The notes: generated by a model not told the origin, from the letters alone. 54,168 nucleotides of DNA from Rhodovibrionaceae bacterium (GCA_028279885.1 JANQMX010000073.1:1-54168); one strand, 5' to 3'. Shown: positions 41,908-51,865, counted from the stretch's first letter. Translations and numbers: made by a program.

Positions 41908-44384
41908 ACCTTTCCGAATATCGCAACAGGGCCGACCGACTTGCCGATCTGCTGCCCTGGGCGGCGCTGATCGCGCCCGGCATCGTCCTCAACAAGGACG
42001 GCAGTTTCCAGCGTACCTTCCGCTTTCGCGGCCCCGATCTCGAAAGCGCGACGGAGGCGGAACTCGTCGGCCTTAGCGCACGGGCCAATAATGCCCTCAA
42101 GCGCCTCGGTTCCGGCTGGGCGCTCTTCTTCGAGGCGGAGCGGCTTGAGGCACAGGACTATCCGCAGTCCGACTTCCCGGACAGGGCCTCATGGATCGTC
42201 GATGAGGAGCGCCGCGCGGCCTTCGCAGAAGGTAGACAAGGCCGCCACTTCGAGAGCCGCTATCACCTCACGCTTGTCTATATGCCGCCGCCGGATGCGC
42301 AGGCGCGCACCGAGATGGCGCTGTTGGATTCCGACCGGAAGGGGGAAGGGGACGACGGCACCCGGAACTGGCGGCAGGAACAGGCCCGGTTCCGGGATGA
42401 GACCGAGCGGGTTCTGGACTTGCTTAGCGGTTTCCTGCCCGAGATCCGCGCGCTCGGCGATGCCGAAACGCTGACCTTTCTGCACGGGGGCATTTCGACG
42501 AAGCGCCATCCCGTCGCCGTGCCCGAAACGCCGATGTATCTCGATGGCGTGCTGGCCGACACACCCTTGACCGGCGGCCTGGAGCCGATGCTGGGCGATT
42601 GGCATTTGAGGACGCTGACGATCCTCGGTTTTCCAAACGCGACCCGCCCCGGCATCCTCGATGCGCTGAACCACCAGGACTTTGCCTATCGCTGGGCGAC
42701 ACGCTTCATCCCGCTCGACAAGACCGCGGCGACGAAGGTGCTCACCCGCCTGCGCCGCCAGTGGTTCGCCAAGCGCAAGTCGGTCGCCGCCATCCTGCGC
42801 GAGGTGCTGACCAACGAGCCTACGCCACTCGTCGATAGTGACGCCGACAACAAAGCGCTCGATGCCGATGCGGCGCTTCAGGCGCTGGGTGGCGATCATG
42901 TCGGTTTCGGCTATCTGGCGACGACCATCACCGTCTGGGACGAGGATCGGGAGGCCGCGGGCGAAAAGGCCCGCGCCGTCGAGCGCATCGTCAATGGGCT
43001 CGGCTTCACCTGCATTCGGGAATCGGTGAATGCCGTCGAAGCCTGGCTCGGCTCACTGCCGGGCCATGTCTACGCCAACGTTCGCCAGCCGCTTGTCCAT
43101 ACGCTGAACCTCGCGCACCTCATGCCGCTCTCGGCGGTGTGGGCCGGACCGGCGCGCAACGCCCATCTCGCCAACGTCACTCAGACAGAATGTCCGCCGC
43201 TTCTCCATGCGGAAACCAGCGGCTCCACGCCGTTCCGGCTCTCCACCCATGTGGGCGATGTGGGCCATATGCTGATCGTCGGTCCGACCGGGGCCGGTAA
43301 GTCGGTGCTGCTGTCGCTGATCGCGCTCCAATTCCGGCGCTATGCCGGCTCTCAGGTCACGATTTTCGACAAGGGTAATTCGGCGCGCGCCGCCGTGCTC
43401 GCCATGGGCGGGGAGCATCATGCGCTCGGCGCCGCCCCCGATGACATCACGAACGCGCTCGCCTTCCAGCCGCTTCGCAATATCGACGATCCCGCTACAC
43501 GAAGTTGGGCGGCGGAATGGACCGGCGCGCTGCTCGCCCACGAGCGCGTCACCGTGACCCCGGAGGTGAAGGAGGCCGTCTGGTCGGCGCTGGGCAACCT
43601 CGCCACCGCGCCGGCCGAGGAGCGGACGCTCACTGGCCTTTCCGTTCTCGTCCAGGCGAATGCCCTCAAGGCCGCGCTCCAGCCCTATACACTCGATGGT
43701 CCCTTCGGCCGGCTGCTCGACGCGGCTGAGGACCGGCTGGCGCTGTCCGACGTCCAATGTTTCGAGACCGAGGAACTGATGCACGAGGCAGGCGTTGTCC
43801 TGCCGGTACTCACCTATCTGTTCCACCGGTTGGAGGACCGTTTCGACGGGCGGCCCACGCTGCTCATCCTCGACGAGGCCTGGGTCTATCTCGACAACCC
43901 GCTCTTCGCGGCCCGTATCCGCGAATGGCTGAAGGTCCTGCGCAAGAAGAACGTATCGGTGATCTTCGCCACCCAGTCGCTGGCGGACGTGGCCGAGAGC
44001 TCCATCGCACCCGCCATCATCGAGTCCTGCCCGCAGCGCATTTTTCTGCCCAACGATCGAGCCATCGAACCCCAGGCGCGAGCGGCCTATGAGCGCTTCG
44101 GGCTCAACGAGCGGCAGATCGAACTGATCGCGCAGGCAACGCCGAAACGGCACTACTACCTGCAATCGCAGCGCGGCAACCGGCTGTTCGAACTGGGCCT
44201 CGGTCCCGTGGCGCTGGCGCTCTGCGGCGCTTCCGATCCCACCTCGCAGACCCTGATCGACACCATTCTTTCCGAACACGGAGCGGAAGGTTTCGCCGCC
44301 CGGTTCCTCACCGCGCGCGGCCTCGATTGGGCCGCCGACATCATCGGCCGGTTCTATCCCGAAGCACAGGAGCCAACACCATGA
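41901..44384 (+). CDS. trbE: Conjugal transfer ATPase TrbE
   Basis: 827 residues from ATG 41901. VirB4 family: N-terminal CagE/TrbE domain, then Walker A VGPTGAGKSVLLSL (about 458-471) and Walker B LLILDEAWVYLDN (about 653-665). It drives assembly and substrate movement in the channel. A longer in-frame ORF upstream only shadows trbD and is not used. The stop overlaps trbJ by ATGA. Confidence 0.95.
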   Translation: MLNLSEYRNRADRLADLLPWAALIAPGIVLNKDGSFQRTFRFRGPDLESATEAELVGLSARANNALKRLGSGWALFFEAERLEAQDYPQSDFPDRASWIVDEERRAAFAEGRQGRHFESRYHLTLVYMPPPDAQARTEMALLDSDRKGEGDDGTRNWRQEQARFRDETERVLDLLSGFLPEIRALGDAETLTFLHGGISTKRHPVAVPETPMYLDGVLADTPLTGGLEPMLGDWHLRTLTILGFPNATRPGILDALNHQDFAYRWATRFIPLDKTAATKVLTRLRRQWFAKRKSVAAILREVLTNEPTPLVDSDADNKALDADAALQALGGDHVGFGYLATTITVWDEDREAAGEKARAVERIVNGLGFTCIRESVNAVEAWLGSLPGHVYANVRQPLVHTLNLAHLMPLSAVWAGPARNAHLANVTQTECPPLLHAETSGSTPFRLSTHVGDVGHMLIVGPTGAGKSVLLSLIALQFRRYAGSQVTIFDKGNSARAAVLAMGGEHHALGAAPDDITNALAFQPLRNIDDPATRSWAAEWTGALLAHERVTVTPEVKEAVWSALGNLATAPAEERTLTGLSVLVQANALKAALQPYTLDGPFGRLLDAAEDRLALSDVQCFETEELMHEAGVVLPVLTYLFHRLEDRFDGRPTLLILDEAWVYLDNPLFAARIREWLKVLRKKNVSVIFATQSLADVAESSIAPAIIESCPQRIFLPNDRAIEPQARAAYERFGLNERQIELIAQATPKRHYYLQSQRGNRLFELGLGPVALALCGASDPTSQTLIDTILSEHGAEGFAARFLTARGLDWAADIIGRFYPEAQEPTP

Positions 44385-45094
44385 AACGCGCTTTCCTCGC
44401 GGTGCTGGTCGCAGCATCTCTCGCTATCGGTTTGCCGCAGGCGGGCCATGCCGCCTGGCCGGTCTTCGATGCCACCAACTACGGCCAGAATGTCCTACAG
44501 GCGGCCCGCGCCCTGGAGCAGATCAACAACCAGATCCAGCAACTCCAGAACCAGGCCGTCATGTTGCAGAACATGGCCCGCAACCTCCAGCGTCTGGATT
44601 TCTCTTCGCTCGGACAACTCCAGGGGGCGTTGAACCGCATCGACGGGCTGATGATGCAGGCTGAAGGCCTCAGCTTCGACCTGACGCAACTCGAAGGTCA
44701 GTGGCGGCAGCAGTATCCCGACAGCTACGAGGCGAGTGTCTCGGTCAGCGAGATTGCCACGGCCGCGCGCGAACGCTGGCAGAGCGCCATGAACGCCTTC
44801 CGCCAGACCATGCGGGTGCAGTCGCAGATCGTCGAGAACGTGGGCGCGGATGAAGGGCTGCTCACCGATCTCGTCAACCGGAGCCAGGGCGCCGTCGGCG
44901 CGCTGCAGGCGCAGCAGGCCGCGAACCAGCTCATCGCGCTCTCGACCAAACAGCAGATGCAGATTCAGACCCTGATGGCCGCGCACTATCGCGCGGAAGC
45001 CGAAGACGCCGCGCGCAAGGCGCAGGCGGAGGAAGCGGCGCGCGAGACCACGCGCAGGTTCCTCGGTTCCGGCTCCGCCTATTCCGGGAACTGA
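44381..45094 (+). CDS. trbJ: Conjugal transfer protein TrbJ
   Basis: 237 residues. The signal peptide AVLVAASLAIGLPQAGHA ends near residue 22. The mature protein is helical and glutamine-rich (LEQINNQIQQLQNQAVMLQN), matching VirB5/TrbJ, a minor pilus or adhesion component. No trbK entry-exclusion gene follows: trbL starts 21 bp later. Confidence 0.93.
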   Translation: MKRAFLAVLVAASLAIGLPQAGHAAWPVFDATNYGQNVLQAARALEQINNQIQQLQNQAVMLQNMARNLQRLDFSSLGQLQGALNRIDGLMMQAEGLSFDLTQLEGQWRQQYPDSYEASVSVSEIATAARERWQSAMNAFRQTMRVQSQIVENVGADEGLLTDLVNRSQGAVGALQAQQAANQLIALSTKQQMQIQTLMAAHYRAEAEDAARKAQAEEAARETTRRFLGSGSAYSGN

Positions 45095-45115
45095 CGGGCG
45101 GGGAGGCGGCGCGCG

Positions 45116-46474
45116 ATGAATGATCTCGGCATTATCGACCGGTTCATGGAGACCTTCAGCCGCTATATCGACAGCGGCTTCGGACTCCTGTCGGGTGACG
45201 TCGCTTTCCTTACCACCATCCTGATCGGCATCGACATCACGCTCGCGGGTCTGTTCTGGGCTCTGGGCGGTGAGGACAACGCCCTCGGGCGCCTGATCCG
45301 GAAGGTGCTCTATGTCGGCGTCTTCGCGCTGATCCTCAACAACTTCCAGGGCCTTGCCGACATCATCTACAGATCCTTCTCCGGTCTCGGCATACAGGCC
45401 GGGCCCGGTACGCTTACCGCCGACGATCTGCTCAAACCCGGCAAGATCGCCGCTACCGGTTACGAGGCGGCCTATCCGCTCATCGATCAGGTCGGCAATC
45501 TCGTCGGCTTCCCGGAAATCTTCGGCAACGCGCTTACCGTCTTCGTCCTGCTGCTGGCCTGGTTCCTGGTCCTCATCGCCTTCTTCATTCTGGCGATCCA
45601 GCTCTTCATCACGGTGCTCGAGTTCAAGCTGACGACGCTCGCGGGCTTCGTGCTGGTGCCCTTCGCGCTCTGGAACAAGACGTCGTTCCTTGCCGAACGG
45701 GTTCTCGGCAACGTGATTTCCTCAGGCATCAAGGTGATGGTTCTTGCGGTCATCGTCGGCATCGGCTCGACGCTGTTCGCCTCCTTCGCGGGCGGTCTTC
45801 AGGGTCGGGAACCGGACCTTGCCGCCGCCATGTCGCAGGTGCTGGGCGCGCTCGCCTTGCTCGGTCTCGGTATCTTCGGGCCCGGCATCGCTTCGGGTCT
45901 GGTTTCCGGAGCACCACAGCTCGGCGCCGGTGCCGCCCTCGGTGCCACGGGGGCTGCGGTGGGCGCGACCATGCTCGCCGGTGGAGCGGCGCTTGCCGGC
46001 ACGCGCATGGCCGCTGGCGGCGGTCTTGCTGTCATCCGTGCGGGCACGGCGATGGGGTCGGCCGCTTCTTCCGCCTACCAACTGGGACATGCGACCTCCG
46101 GAACGTCCGGCATGACCGGCGTCGCGGCCGGCGTTGGTGGCATGGTGCGTGCCGCCGGCGGAGCCATGACCCAAGCTGCGCGCGGCGGTGTTGATCGCGC
46201 CACCTCGTCTCTGAAGCAAAGCGCCGATGCCGGACGCCGTGGCGCCTGGACCGCCTCCGGCGGCACGCCGACCACCTGCATGTCGCAGGCAAATGCCGTA
46301 TCGGCGGGCGTCCCCTCCGGTTCCATGCCCGCCAACGCCGCGCCCGATTGGGCAAATCGCCTGCGCTCCGAACAGGCGGTGCGCGCCCATCGGCAGACCG
46401 CCACCCAAGCCATCAAGGACGGTGACCGGCCCGGCAACGGCGCCAATCCCTCCCTCAATGACAAGGACGACTGA
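45116..46474 (+). CDS. trbL: Conjugal transfer protein TrbL
   Basis: 452 residues. VirB6-like polytopic membrane protein with about five or six hydrophobic segments between residues 20 and 285, followed by an alanine-glycine-rich, low-complexity cytoplasmic or periplasmic C-terminus (to residue 452). It forms the inner-membrane part of the channel. A GGGGAGG ribosome-binding site lies upstream. Confidence 0.93.
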   Translation: MNDLGIIDRFMETFSRYIDSGFGLLSGDVAFLTTILIGIDITLAGLFWALGGEDNALGRLIRKVLYVGVFALILNNFQGLADIIYRSFSGLGIQAGPGTLTADDLLKPGKIAATGYEAAYPLIDQVGNLVGFPEIFGNALTVFVLLLAWFLVLIAFFILAIQLFITVLEFKLTTLAGFVLVPFALWNKTSFLAERVLGNVISSGIKVMVLAVIVGIGSTLFASFAGGLQGREPDLAAAMSQVLGALALLGLGIFGPGIASGLVSGAPQLGAGAALGATGAAVGATMLAGGAALAGTRMAAGGGLAVIRAGTAMGSAASSAYQLGHATSGTSGMTGVAAGVGGMVRAAGGAMTQAARGGVDRATSSLKQSADAGRRGAWTASGGTPTTCMSQANAVSAGVPSGSMPANAAPDWANRLRSEQAVRAHRQTATQAIKDGDRPGNGANPSLNDKDD

Positions 46475-46477
46475 CCC

Positions 46478-47197
46478 ATGCTGTTCAAGCGACCGATCCA
46501 GCGATACGGCACGACGCCAGAGCCCGTTACTCCCTATCAGGAGGCGGCACAGCTCTGGGACGAGCGTATCGGCTCCGCCCGCGTCCAGGCGAGGAACTGG
46601 CGACTCATGGCCTTCGGCTGCCTGGCGCTTTCCGTCGGTCTTTCCGGCGGTTTGCTCTGGCAGTCGCTGCAAAGCCGCGTCACGCCCTATGTGGTCGAAG
46701 TCGACAGGTTCGGTGAGGCGCGTGCCGTCGCACCGGCGATCCAGGACTACCAACCGGCCGACGCCCAGATCGCCTGGCACCTCGCCCGCTTCGTCACGAA
46801 CGTCCGTTCGGTTTCCACCGATCCGGTGCTGGTGCGCCGGAACTGGCTGTCCGCCTACGATTTCGCGACCGACCGCGCGGCGCTGTTCCTGAACGACCAC
46901 GCCAAGAAGAACGATCCCTTCAGCGCGATCGGCACCCGCAGCGTTTCGGTCCAGGTGACGAGCGTTGTGCGGGCCTCCGACGCCTCCTTCCAGGTCAAGT
47001 GGACCGAGCAGGTCTTCGAGCGTGGCAGCTTGGCTCGAACCGAACGCTGGACCGCGATCCTGACGGTCGTGATCCAGACCCCGCGCACCGCCGATCAGCT
47101 TCGCAAGAACCCCCTCGGCGTCTTCGTCAACGCCATCGACTGGTCGCGCGAGCTCGACGCCGCCGCGCCGTATTTACCCAAGGAGTCCTCTCAATGA
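46478..47197 (+). CDS. trbF: Conjugal transfer protein TrbF
   Basis: 239 residues. VirB8 family: one N-terminal membrane segment (LMAFGCLALSVGLSGGLLW, about 43-61), then a periplasmic NTF2-like domain (VVEVDRFGEARAVAP, ARFVTNVRSVSTDPVLVRRN). It is 3 bp after trbL and overlaps trbG by ATGA. Confidence 0.93.
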   Translation: MLFKRPIQRYGTTPEPVTPYQEAAQLWDERIGSARVQARNWRLMAFGCLALSVGLSGGLLWQSLQSRVTPYVVEVDRFGEARAVAPAIQDYQPADAQIAWHLARFVTNVRSVSTDPVLVRRNWLSAYDFATDRAALFLNDHAKKNDPFSAIGTRSVSVQVTSVVRASDASFQVKWTEQVFERGSLARTERWTAILTVVIQTPRTADQLRKNPLGVFVNAIDWSRELDAAAPYLPKESSQ

Positions 47198-48195
47198 AGA
47201 AGAACATATTCGTCATCACCGTTTCGGCGCTGGCCTTGTCCGCCTGCGCCACGAAGCCCTTGCCGCCGGCGATCAGCTACGACTCCGACGACTTCAAGCC
47301 TGCCGTGGTCGACCGGGAACCGGCCAAGCCGGTGAAGATCGTCGAGGTGCCGAAGGTTCTGCCATTGCCGGGCCAGCTTCAGCCAGAGCCCGGCGAGGTG
47401 ACCGAGGACAAGCGCCCGCCGACCCAGCGGGTCGAGGACGCCAACAAAGCGGCGACGCAGGAGCCGACGAAATTCGGCTACGTCAACGCTATCCAAGTCT
47501 ATCCCTATGCGGAAGGGGCGCTCTATCGCCTCTATGCGGCGCCCGAGCGGGTGAGCGACATCGCCTTGCAGCCCGGCGAGAAGCTCACCTCCGTTTCCGC
47601 CGGTGATACCGTGCGCTGGGTGATCGGCGACACCGTGAGCGGCGCGGGCGATGCTGAGCGCACCCACGTACTGGTCAAGCCCTTCGCGCCGGGCCTCAAG
47701 ACCAATCTCGTCATCACCACCGACCGGCGTGCCTATCGCCTGCAACTCGAAAGCACCGAGAAGACCGCCATGGCGGCGATCTCCTGGACTTATCCATCCG
47801 ACCGGATCACCGCGCTCCGACGCCGGAACGCGGCCGCCGAGGCAGCATTGCCGGTGGCGTCGAACGTGGCGCTCGAAAACATCCGCTTCCGGTACGCTAT
47901 CACCGGCGACAACCCGCCCTGGAAACCGCTGCGTGCCTTCGACGACGGCCGCAAAGTCTATATCGAGTTCCCCCGCCGTATTGACCAGGGCGAGGCACCG
48001 CCGCTCTTCGTGGTGGGCGCCGACGGCGGAAACGAACTCGTCAACTACCGCATGCGCGGCAACTACTACATCGTCGATCGCCTCTTCGCCGCCGCCGAGC
48101 TGCGCCTCGGCGCCAAGCCGCAGCAGGTGGTTCGGATTTCCCGCACCGACGGGACGCCGCGGCGCACCGCGCTGTTTTCGCGCAAGAACCGGTAG
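47194..48195 (+). CDS. trbG: Conjugal transfer lipoprotein TrbG
   Basis: 333 residues. The lipobox LSAC (cysteine near residue 18) marks a lipoprotein. The VirB9-like body includes ALYRLYAAPERVSDIALQPG and, near the C-terminus, YKVGDTV-like and FDDGRKVYIEFP segments. It is an outer-membrane core component with TrbI. Confidence 0.93.
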   Translation: MKKNIFVITVSALALSACATKPLPPAISYDSDDFKPAVVDREPAKPVKIVEVPKVLPLPGQLQPEPGEVTEDKRPPTQRVEDANKAATQEPTKFGYVNAIQVYPYAEGALYRLYAAPERVSDIALQPGEKLTSVSAGDTVRWVIGDTVSGAGDAERTHVLVKPFAPGLKTNLVITTDRRAYRLQLESTEKTAMAAISWTYPSDRITALRRRNAAAEAALPVASNVALENIRFRYAITGDNPPWKPLRAFDDGRKVYIEFPRRIDQGEAPPLFVVGADGGNELVNYRMRGNYYIVDRLFAAAELRLGAKPQQVVRISRTDGTPRRTALFSRKNR

Positions 48196-48208
48196 AGGGG
48201 GAGGGGCC

Positions 48209-49426
48209 ATGACGGATACCGCTGCACCCAAGCCGCAATCCGCCGGTTCGTCGAAGCGCGACCCCGGCAAGCTGGACCTGCGCGCCGCGCCCCGCCGCGT
48301 GGTGCGCTTCAAGCGCGGCCTTGTCATTGGCGCGGTCGCGCTCGGCTCCGGCACCATCCTCGGCGTGACCATGATGGCGTTGCAAGGCCCGGCCCTGCGT
48401 ATCCAGGACCAGGCCGAGGAGCTCTACAACACCGAACGCAAGCCGACCCCGGACGGCCTTGCCGCGCTGCCCGGCGATTACAGCCAGGTCAAACCGGAGG
48501 CACCGCAACTCGGGCCGCCGCTGCCGGGCGACCTCGGCCGGCCGATCCTCGAACGCCAAAGGCAGCTTGGGATTGCGCCGGGAGGATCGGAATTGTCCGC
48601 CGAGGAGCAGCGCCTCGCCCAGCAGGCTATCCAGGCGAAGGAGGCCGGCGTTTTCTTCCGTATCGAGAACCGGCCCCAGCAGAGTGCTCCGGCATTAACG
48701 AGTCAGCCTCCGCAAACGGCAGCAGCAACCGTCTCACCCGACGCCAACCGCCTGACGCTCGACCCCGAGCGCGACCAGAACAACCAGCAGCGCAAGCTGG
48801 ACTTCCTGAGCCAGCGCGACACCGGCGGCATCTACAATCCCCATGTGCTGCAAACGCCGGTTTCGCCCTATCAGGTGATGGCCGGCAGTGTGATTGCCGC
48901 AAGCCTGATCACCGGGATCAATTCCGACCTGCCGGGCATCGTCGCCGCCCAGGTCACCGAGAACGTCTACGACACGGTGACCGGCCGCACGCTGCTCATC
49001 CCGCAGGGCGCACGCCTTATCGGCACCTATGACAGCGTCATTGCCTTCGGCCAGTCCCGTGCGCTGCTTGTCTGGCAGCGCATCATTCTGCCCGACGGCT
49101 CTTCCGTCGAGATCGACAATCTGCCCGCCACCGACACCGCCGGCTATGCCGGGCTCGAGGACGAGGTCGACTACCACACCTGGCGGCTCATCAAAGGTAT
49201 CGCGCTCGCCACCTTGCTTGGCGTCGGCACGGAACTCAACTTGGGCAGTGACGAGAACGATTTGGTCCGGGCGATCCGCGAATCCACCCAGCAGAACGTC
49301 AACCGGGCCGGCCAGCGCATCACCGAGAAAAACCTCAACATCCAGCCGACCATCACCGTCCGTCCCGGCTGGCCGCTCAGGGTCATCGTCCACAGGGATC
49401 TCGTATTGCGCCCCTACCAAGGCTGA
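48209..49426 (+). CDS. trbI: Conjugal transfer protein TrbI
   Basis: 405 residues from ATG 48209. VirB10 family: one membrane segment (LVIGAVALGSGTILGVTMMA, about 38-57), a proline-rich periplasmic linker, then the conserved domain (SPYQVMAGSVIAASLITGIN, IPQGARLIGTYDSVIAFGQ). It spans the envelope and completes the core complex. The trb operon has B, C, D, E, J, L, F, G and I; trbK and trbH are absent. Confidence 0.94.
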   Translation: MTDTAAPKPQSAGSSKRDPGKLDLRAAPRRVVRFKRGLVIGAVALGSGTILGVTMMALQGPALRIQDQAEELYNTERKPTPDGLAALPGDYSQVKPEAPQLGPPLPGDLGRPILERQRQLGIAPGGSELSAEEQRLAQQAIQAKEAGVFFRIENRPQQSAPALTSQPPQTAAATVSPDANRLTLDPERDQNNQQRKLDFLSQRDTGGIYNPHVLQTPVSPYQVMAGSVIAASLITGINSDLPGIVAAQVTENVYDTVTGRTLLIPQGARLIGTYDSVIAFGQSRALLVWQRIILPDGSSVEIDNLPATDTAGYAGLEDEVDYHTWRLIKGIALATLLGVGTELNLGSDENDLVRAIRESTQQNVNRAGQRITEKNLNIQPTITVRPGWPLRVIVHRDLVLRPYQG

Positions 49427-49437
49427 AAGGGTCGATC

Positions 49438-49761
49438 ATGGCCAATCTGAAACTCGGAAAACTCCCGGACCGCACGCCGGCGAAGATAACCATCACGGTG
49501 AACGCTGACCTCAACCAGGCGCTCCGGGACTACGCCACCCTCTATCGCGCCACCTATGGCGAGGCCGAATCCGTCGCCGAGCTCATTCCCTTCATGCTGG
49601 AGGCCTTCCTCGACAGCGACCGTGCCTTCGCCAAGGCGCGCAAGGAGGGTTTGCCGGAGACGGACACCGACAAACCGACGCGTCGTGCCCGGTCTGCCCG
49701 CGCGGGCGATACCGCGGCGGCGTCGCCCGCTGTTCCGTCCCCATCGCAATTCCAGGAGTGA
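49438..49761 (+). CDS. DUF2274 family protein
   Basis: 107 residues. KLGKLPDRTPAKITITVNAD and the helix ESVAELIPFMLEAFLDSDRA match DUF2274, a small family found directly after trbI in alphaproteobacterial trb operons. The fold may be ribbon-helix-helix-like. Function unknown. Confidence 0.85.
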   Translation: MANLKLGKLPDRTPAKITITVNADLNQALRDYATLYRATYGEAESVAELIPFMLEAFLDSDRAFAKARKEGLPETDTDKPTRRARSARAGDTAAASPAVPSPSQFQE

Positions 49762-49764
49762 CCC

Positions 49765-50082
49765 ATGCAGATCGGTGCCTTCACTTTGTCCAATGACGGC
49801 GGCTGGGCCGGCTCCATCCGCACGCTCACCATCGACGCCAAGGTCCGGCTCGTCCCCAACGACGATCGCACCCATGACAACGCCCCGGCATTCCGCGTCC
49901 TCGTCGGCAACGCCCGCATCGGTGACGCCTGGGATGCCCGGACGAATGGCGACAACCCGAAATACTATCTCCGCGTCCGTCTCGACGACCCGAGTCTTTC
50001 TAGGCCCTTCACCGCCGCCCTGTTCCCGTCCGAGGAGGGCGATCGGGCGCAACTCGTCTGGAACAGGCGGCGGGAGGGATGA
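49765..50082 (+). CDS. DUF736 family protein (second copy)
   Basis: 105 residues, ATG 49765 with CAGGAG upstream. IGAFTLSNDGGWAGSIRTLT and APAFRVLVGNARIGDAWDAR match DUF736, but the protein is clearly diverged from the copy at 25547. It is the last gene of the trb operon. Function unknown. Confidence 0.87.
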   Translation: MQIGAFTLSNDGGWAGSIRTLTIDAKVRLVPNDDRTHDNAPAFRVLVGNARIGDAWDARTNGDNPKYYLRVRLDDPSLSRPFTAALFPSEEGDRAQLVWNRRREG

Positions 50083-50103
50083 ACTGCTCCGATTTGCTTG
50101 AAT

Positions 50104-50158
50104 CCGAAATCGTTCGCAAAAGACTTCAAAATATGATAAGTTTTGCACTCGATTTCGG
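50104..50158 (+). promoter_or_regulatory. AbiE promoter with two nested inverted repeats
   Basis: CCGAAATCG (50104-50112) pairs with CGATTTCGG (50150-50158), and GCAAAA (50116-50121) with TTTTGC (50141-50146). A -10-like TATGAT (50132-50137) lies at the centre. The right arm overlaps the GGAGG ribosome-binding site. AbiEi antitoxins bind inverted repeats to repress their own operon. Confidence 0.7.
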
Positions 50159-50165
50159 AGGCGCT

Positions 50166-50951
50166 ATGTCGGACGCCAGGAGCTATATTGACGGACTTGC
50201 CGCGCGCGGCCGGTATCATTTCACGTCGGAGGAAGCGCGGGATGCGCTCGGCGGCACCAAGAACGCCGTCATGCTTGCGTTGCACCGGCTTGCCCGGCAA
50301 GGGCTGGTGGCGCATCCGGCGCACGGATTCTACGTCATTGTCCCGCCCGAGTACAGGCGGCTCGGATGCCTGCCCGCCGATCAGTTCATCCCGGCGCTGA
50401 TGGAACAGCTTGGCCTCGGCTATTACGTCGGGCTGCTTTCCGCCGCTCAATATCACGGCGCCGCTCATCACCGGCCGCAGGAATTTCAGGTTGTGACGGG
50501 GAAGAAGCGGCGCGGAATCGCACGCGGCGCGGTCAGGGTCGTTTTTGTCGTCCGCAAACGCCTCGCCGATGTACCGACACAGCTCTTCAACACGCCCCGC
50601 GGCACAATCCGGGTCTCGACCGTCGAGGCCACAGCGGTCGATCTCATCGGCTATCCGCATCATGTGGGCGGGCTCGAACATGCAGCGACGGTCATCGCCG
50701 AACTGGCCGAACAGATCGATCCCGAGCGACTGGTTGCGGCGGCCCGAACGGCGCCCATGCCGTGGGCGCAACGGCTGGGCTATCTGCTGGACGAGGCGGG
50801 GGAAGCTGACAAGGCCGAACTCCTCAAGCGCCACGTTCAGGAGGAAGCGCGGGACATCACGCCGCTCATCCCCGCCATGCCGCGCGAGGGTGCGATGCGT
50901 GATGCCGGCTGGAAACTGGACGTCAATGCGGATGTGGAGATCGAGGCATGA
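50166..50951 (+). CDS. AbiEi-family antitoxin/transcriptional repressor
   Basis: 261 residues from ATG 50166. The N-terminal winged helix (HFTSEEARDALGGTKNAVML, HRLARQGLVAHPAHGFYVI) precedes the AbiEi C-terminal antitoxin domain (GYYVGLLSAAQYHGAAHHRP, STVEATAVDLIGYPHHVGG). AbiE is a type IV toxin-antitoxin system that aborts phage infection. It overlaps the toxin gene by ATGA, and operator-like repeats lie upstream. Confidence 0.92.
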   Translation: MSDARSYIDGLAARGRYHFTSEEARDALGGTKNAVMLALHRLARQGLVAHPAHGFYVIVPPEYRRLGCLPADQFIPALMEQLGLGYYVGLLSAAQYHGAAHHRPQEFQVVTGKKRRGIARGAVRVVFVVRKRLADVPTQLFNTPRGTIRVSTVEATAVDLIGYPHHVGGLEHAATVIAELAEQIDPERLVAAARTAPMPWAQRLGYLLDEAGEADKAELLKRHVQEEARDITPLIPAMPREGAMRDAGWKLDVNADVEIEA

Positions 50952-51760
50952 TCCCGCGCGATTACATTACGGAGTGGCGCGCGCGGGCGCCTTGGGTCGA
51001 GGATTTTCAGGTCGAGCAGGATCTGGTCATCAGCCGCGCACTGGTGGAGATATTCTCCCATCCGCATTTGCGCGAGAGTCTTGCCTTCCGTGGCGGCACC
51101 GCCCTCTACAAGCTGCATATCGATCCGCCGGCCCGCTATTCGGAGGACATCGATCTGGTGCAAATCCGTGCCGAGCCAATCGGCCCGACGCTCGATGCCT
51201 TGCGCGCCGTTCTCGATCCCTGGCTCGGCAGGCCGCAATGGAAGCAGAACGAGGGGCGGGTCACGCTGAGCTACCGCTTCGAGTCCGAGGACGTTCCGCC
51301 CCAACGGCTGCGGTTGAAGATCGAGATCAACTCAAGGGAGCACTTCACTCTGTTTGGGCTCAAGGAGAAGCCGTTCGCGATCTCGTCGCGTTGGTTCGAT
51401 GATGACGCGAAGATCACCACCTATGACTTCGACGAACTGATCGGCACCAAGCTGCGCGCACTCTATCAGCGGCGCAAAGGCCGTGATCTCTTCGATTTGG
51501 CTGTGGCGTTGAAGCAGCCAGCCTTTGACCCTGACCGCGCCGTTGAGGCGTTCCTTCACTACATGGCGCAGGAAGAGGGCCATATCACCCGCGCGTTGTT
51601 TGAGCGCAATCTCGCGGCAAAACTCAAGATGCCGCTATTCGCGACGGACATCGGCCCCCTGCTTGCGGTCGGGTATCGCTGGGACATTCACGAAGCGGCC
51701 GAGGACGTCTCCTCGCAACTGATCGAGCGTCTGCCCGGCGATCCGTGGAAGGGTGAATAG
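50948..51760 (+). CDS. AbiEii-family nucleotidyltransferase toxin
   Basis: 270 residues. The nucleotidyltransferase motif is GGTALYKLH followed by SEDIDLV (about 55-78), with the acidic pair in EDIDL. A later YDFDELIGTKLRALYQRRKG segment is typical of AbiEii/MenT-like toxins. Such toxins transfer nucleotides to RNA substrates and stop growth when AbiEi is lost. It is coupled by ATGA to the antitoxin gene. Confidence 0.92.
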   Translation: MIPRDYITEWRARAPWVEDFQVEQDLVISRALVEIFSHPHLRESLAFRGGTALYKLHIDPPARYSEDIDLVQIRAEPIGPTLDALRAVLDPWLGRPQWKQNEGRVTLSYRFESEDVPPQRLRLKIEINSREHFTLFGLKEKPFAISSRWFDDDAKITTYDFDELIGTKLRALYQRRKGRDLFDLAVALKQPAFDPDRAVEAFLHYMAQEEGHITRALFERNLAAKLKMPLFATDIGPLLAVGYRWDIHEAAEDVSSQLIERLPGDPWKGE

Positions 51761-51786
51761 ATGACCGCACCTATGTGCCAAGAGGG

Positions 51787-51836
51787 CGTACATAAGGGCC
51801 ATAAGAGGTTTCCGCGCTGCGGGCGATCCTGTTCCG
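51787..51836 (+). promoter_or_regulatory. Shared 50-bp upstream motif, copy before the recombinase operon
   Basis: CGTACATAAGGGCCATAAGA... to GGCGATCCTGTTCC. It starts 79 bp before the ATG at 51866, nearly the same spacing as in the two other copies. Confidence 0.65.
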
Positions 51837-51865
51837 GCGATTTTTATGCTGGAAGAGGCATGCCC

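Noticed and set aside
43053-44417. Minus-strand frame opposite trbE
   Set aside because: Antisense shadow of a well-supported VirB4-family ATPase gene.
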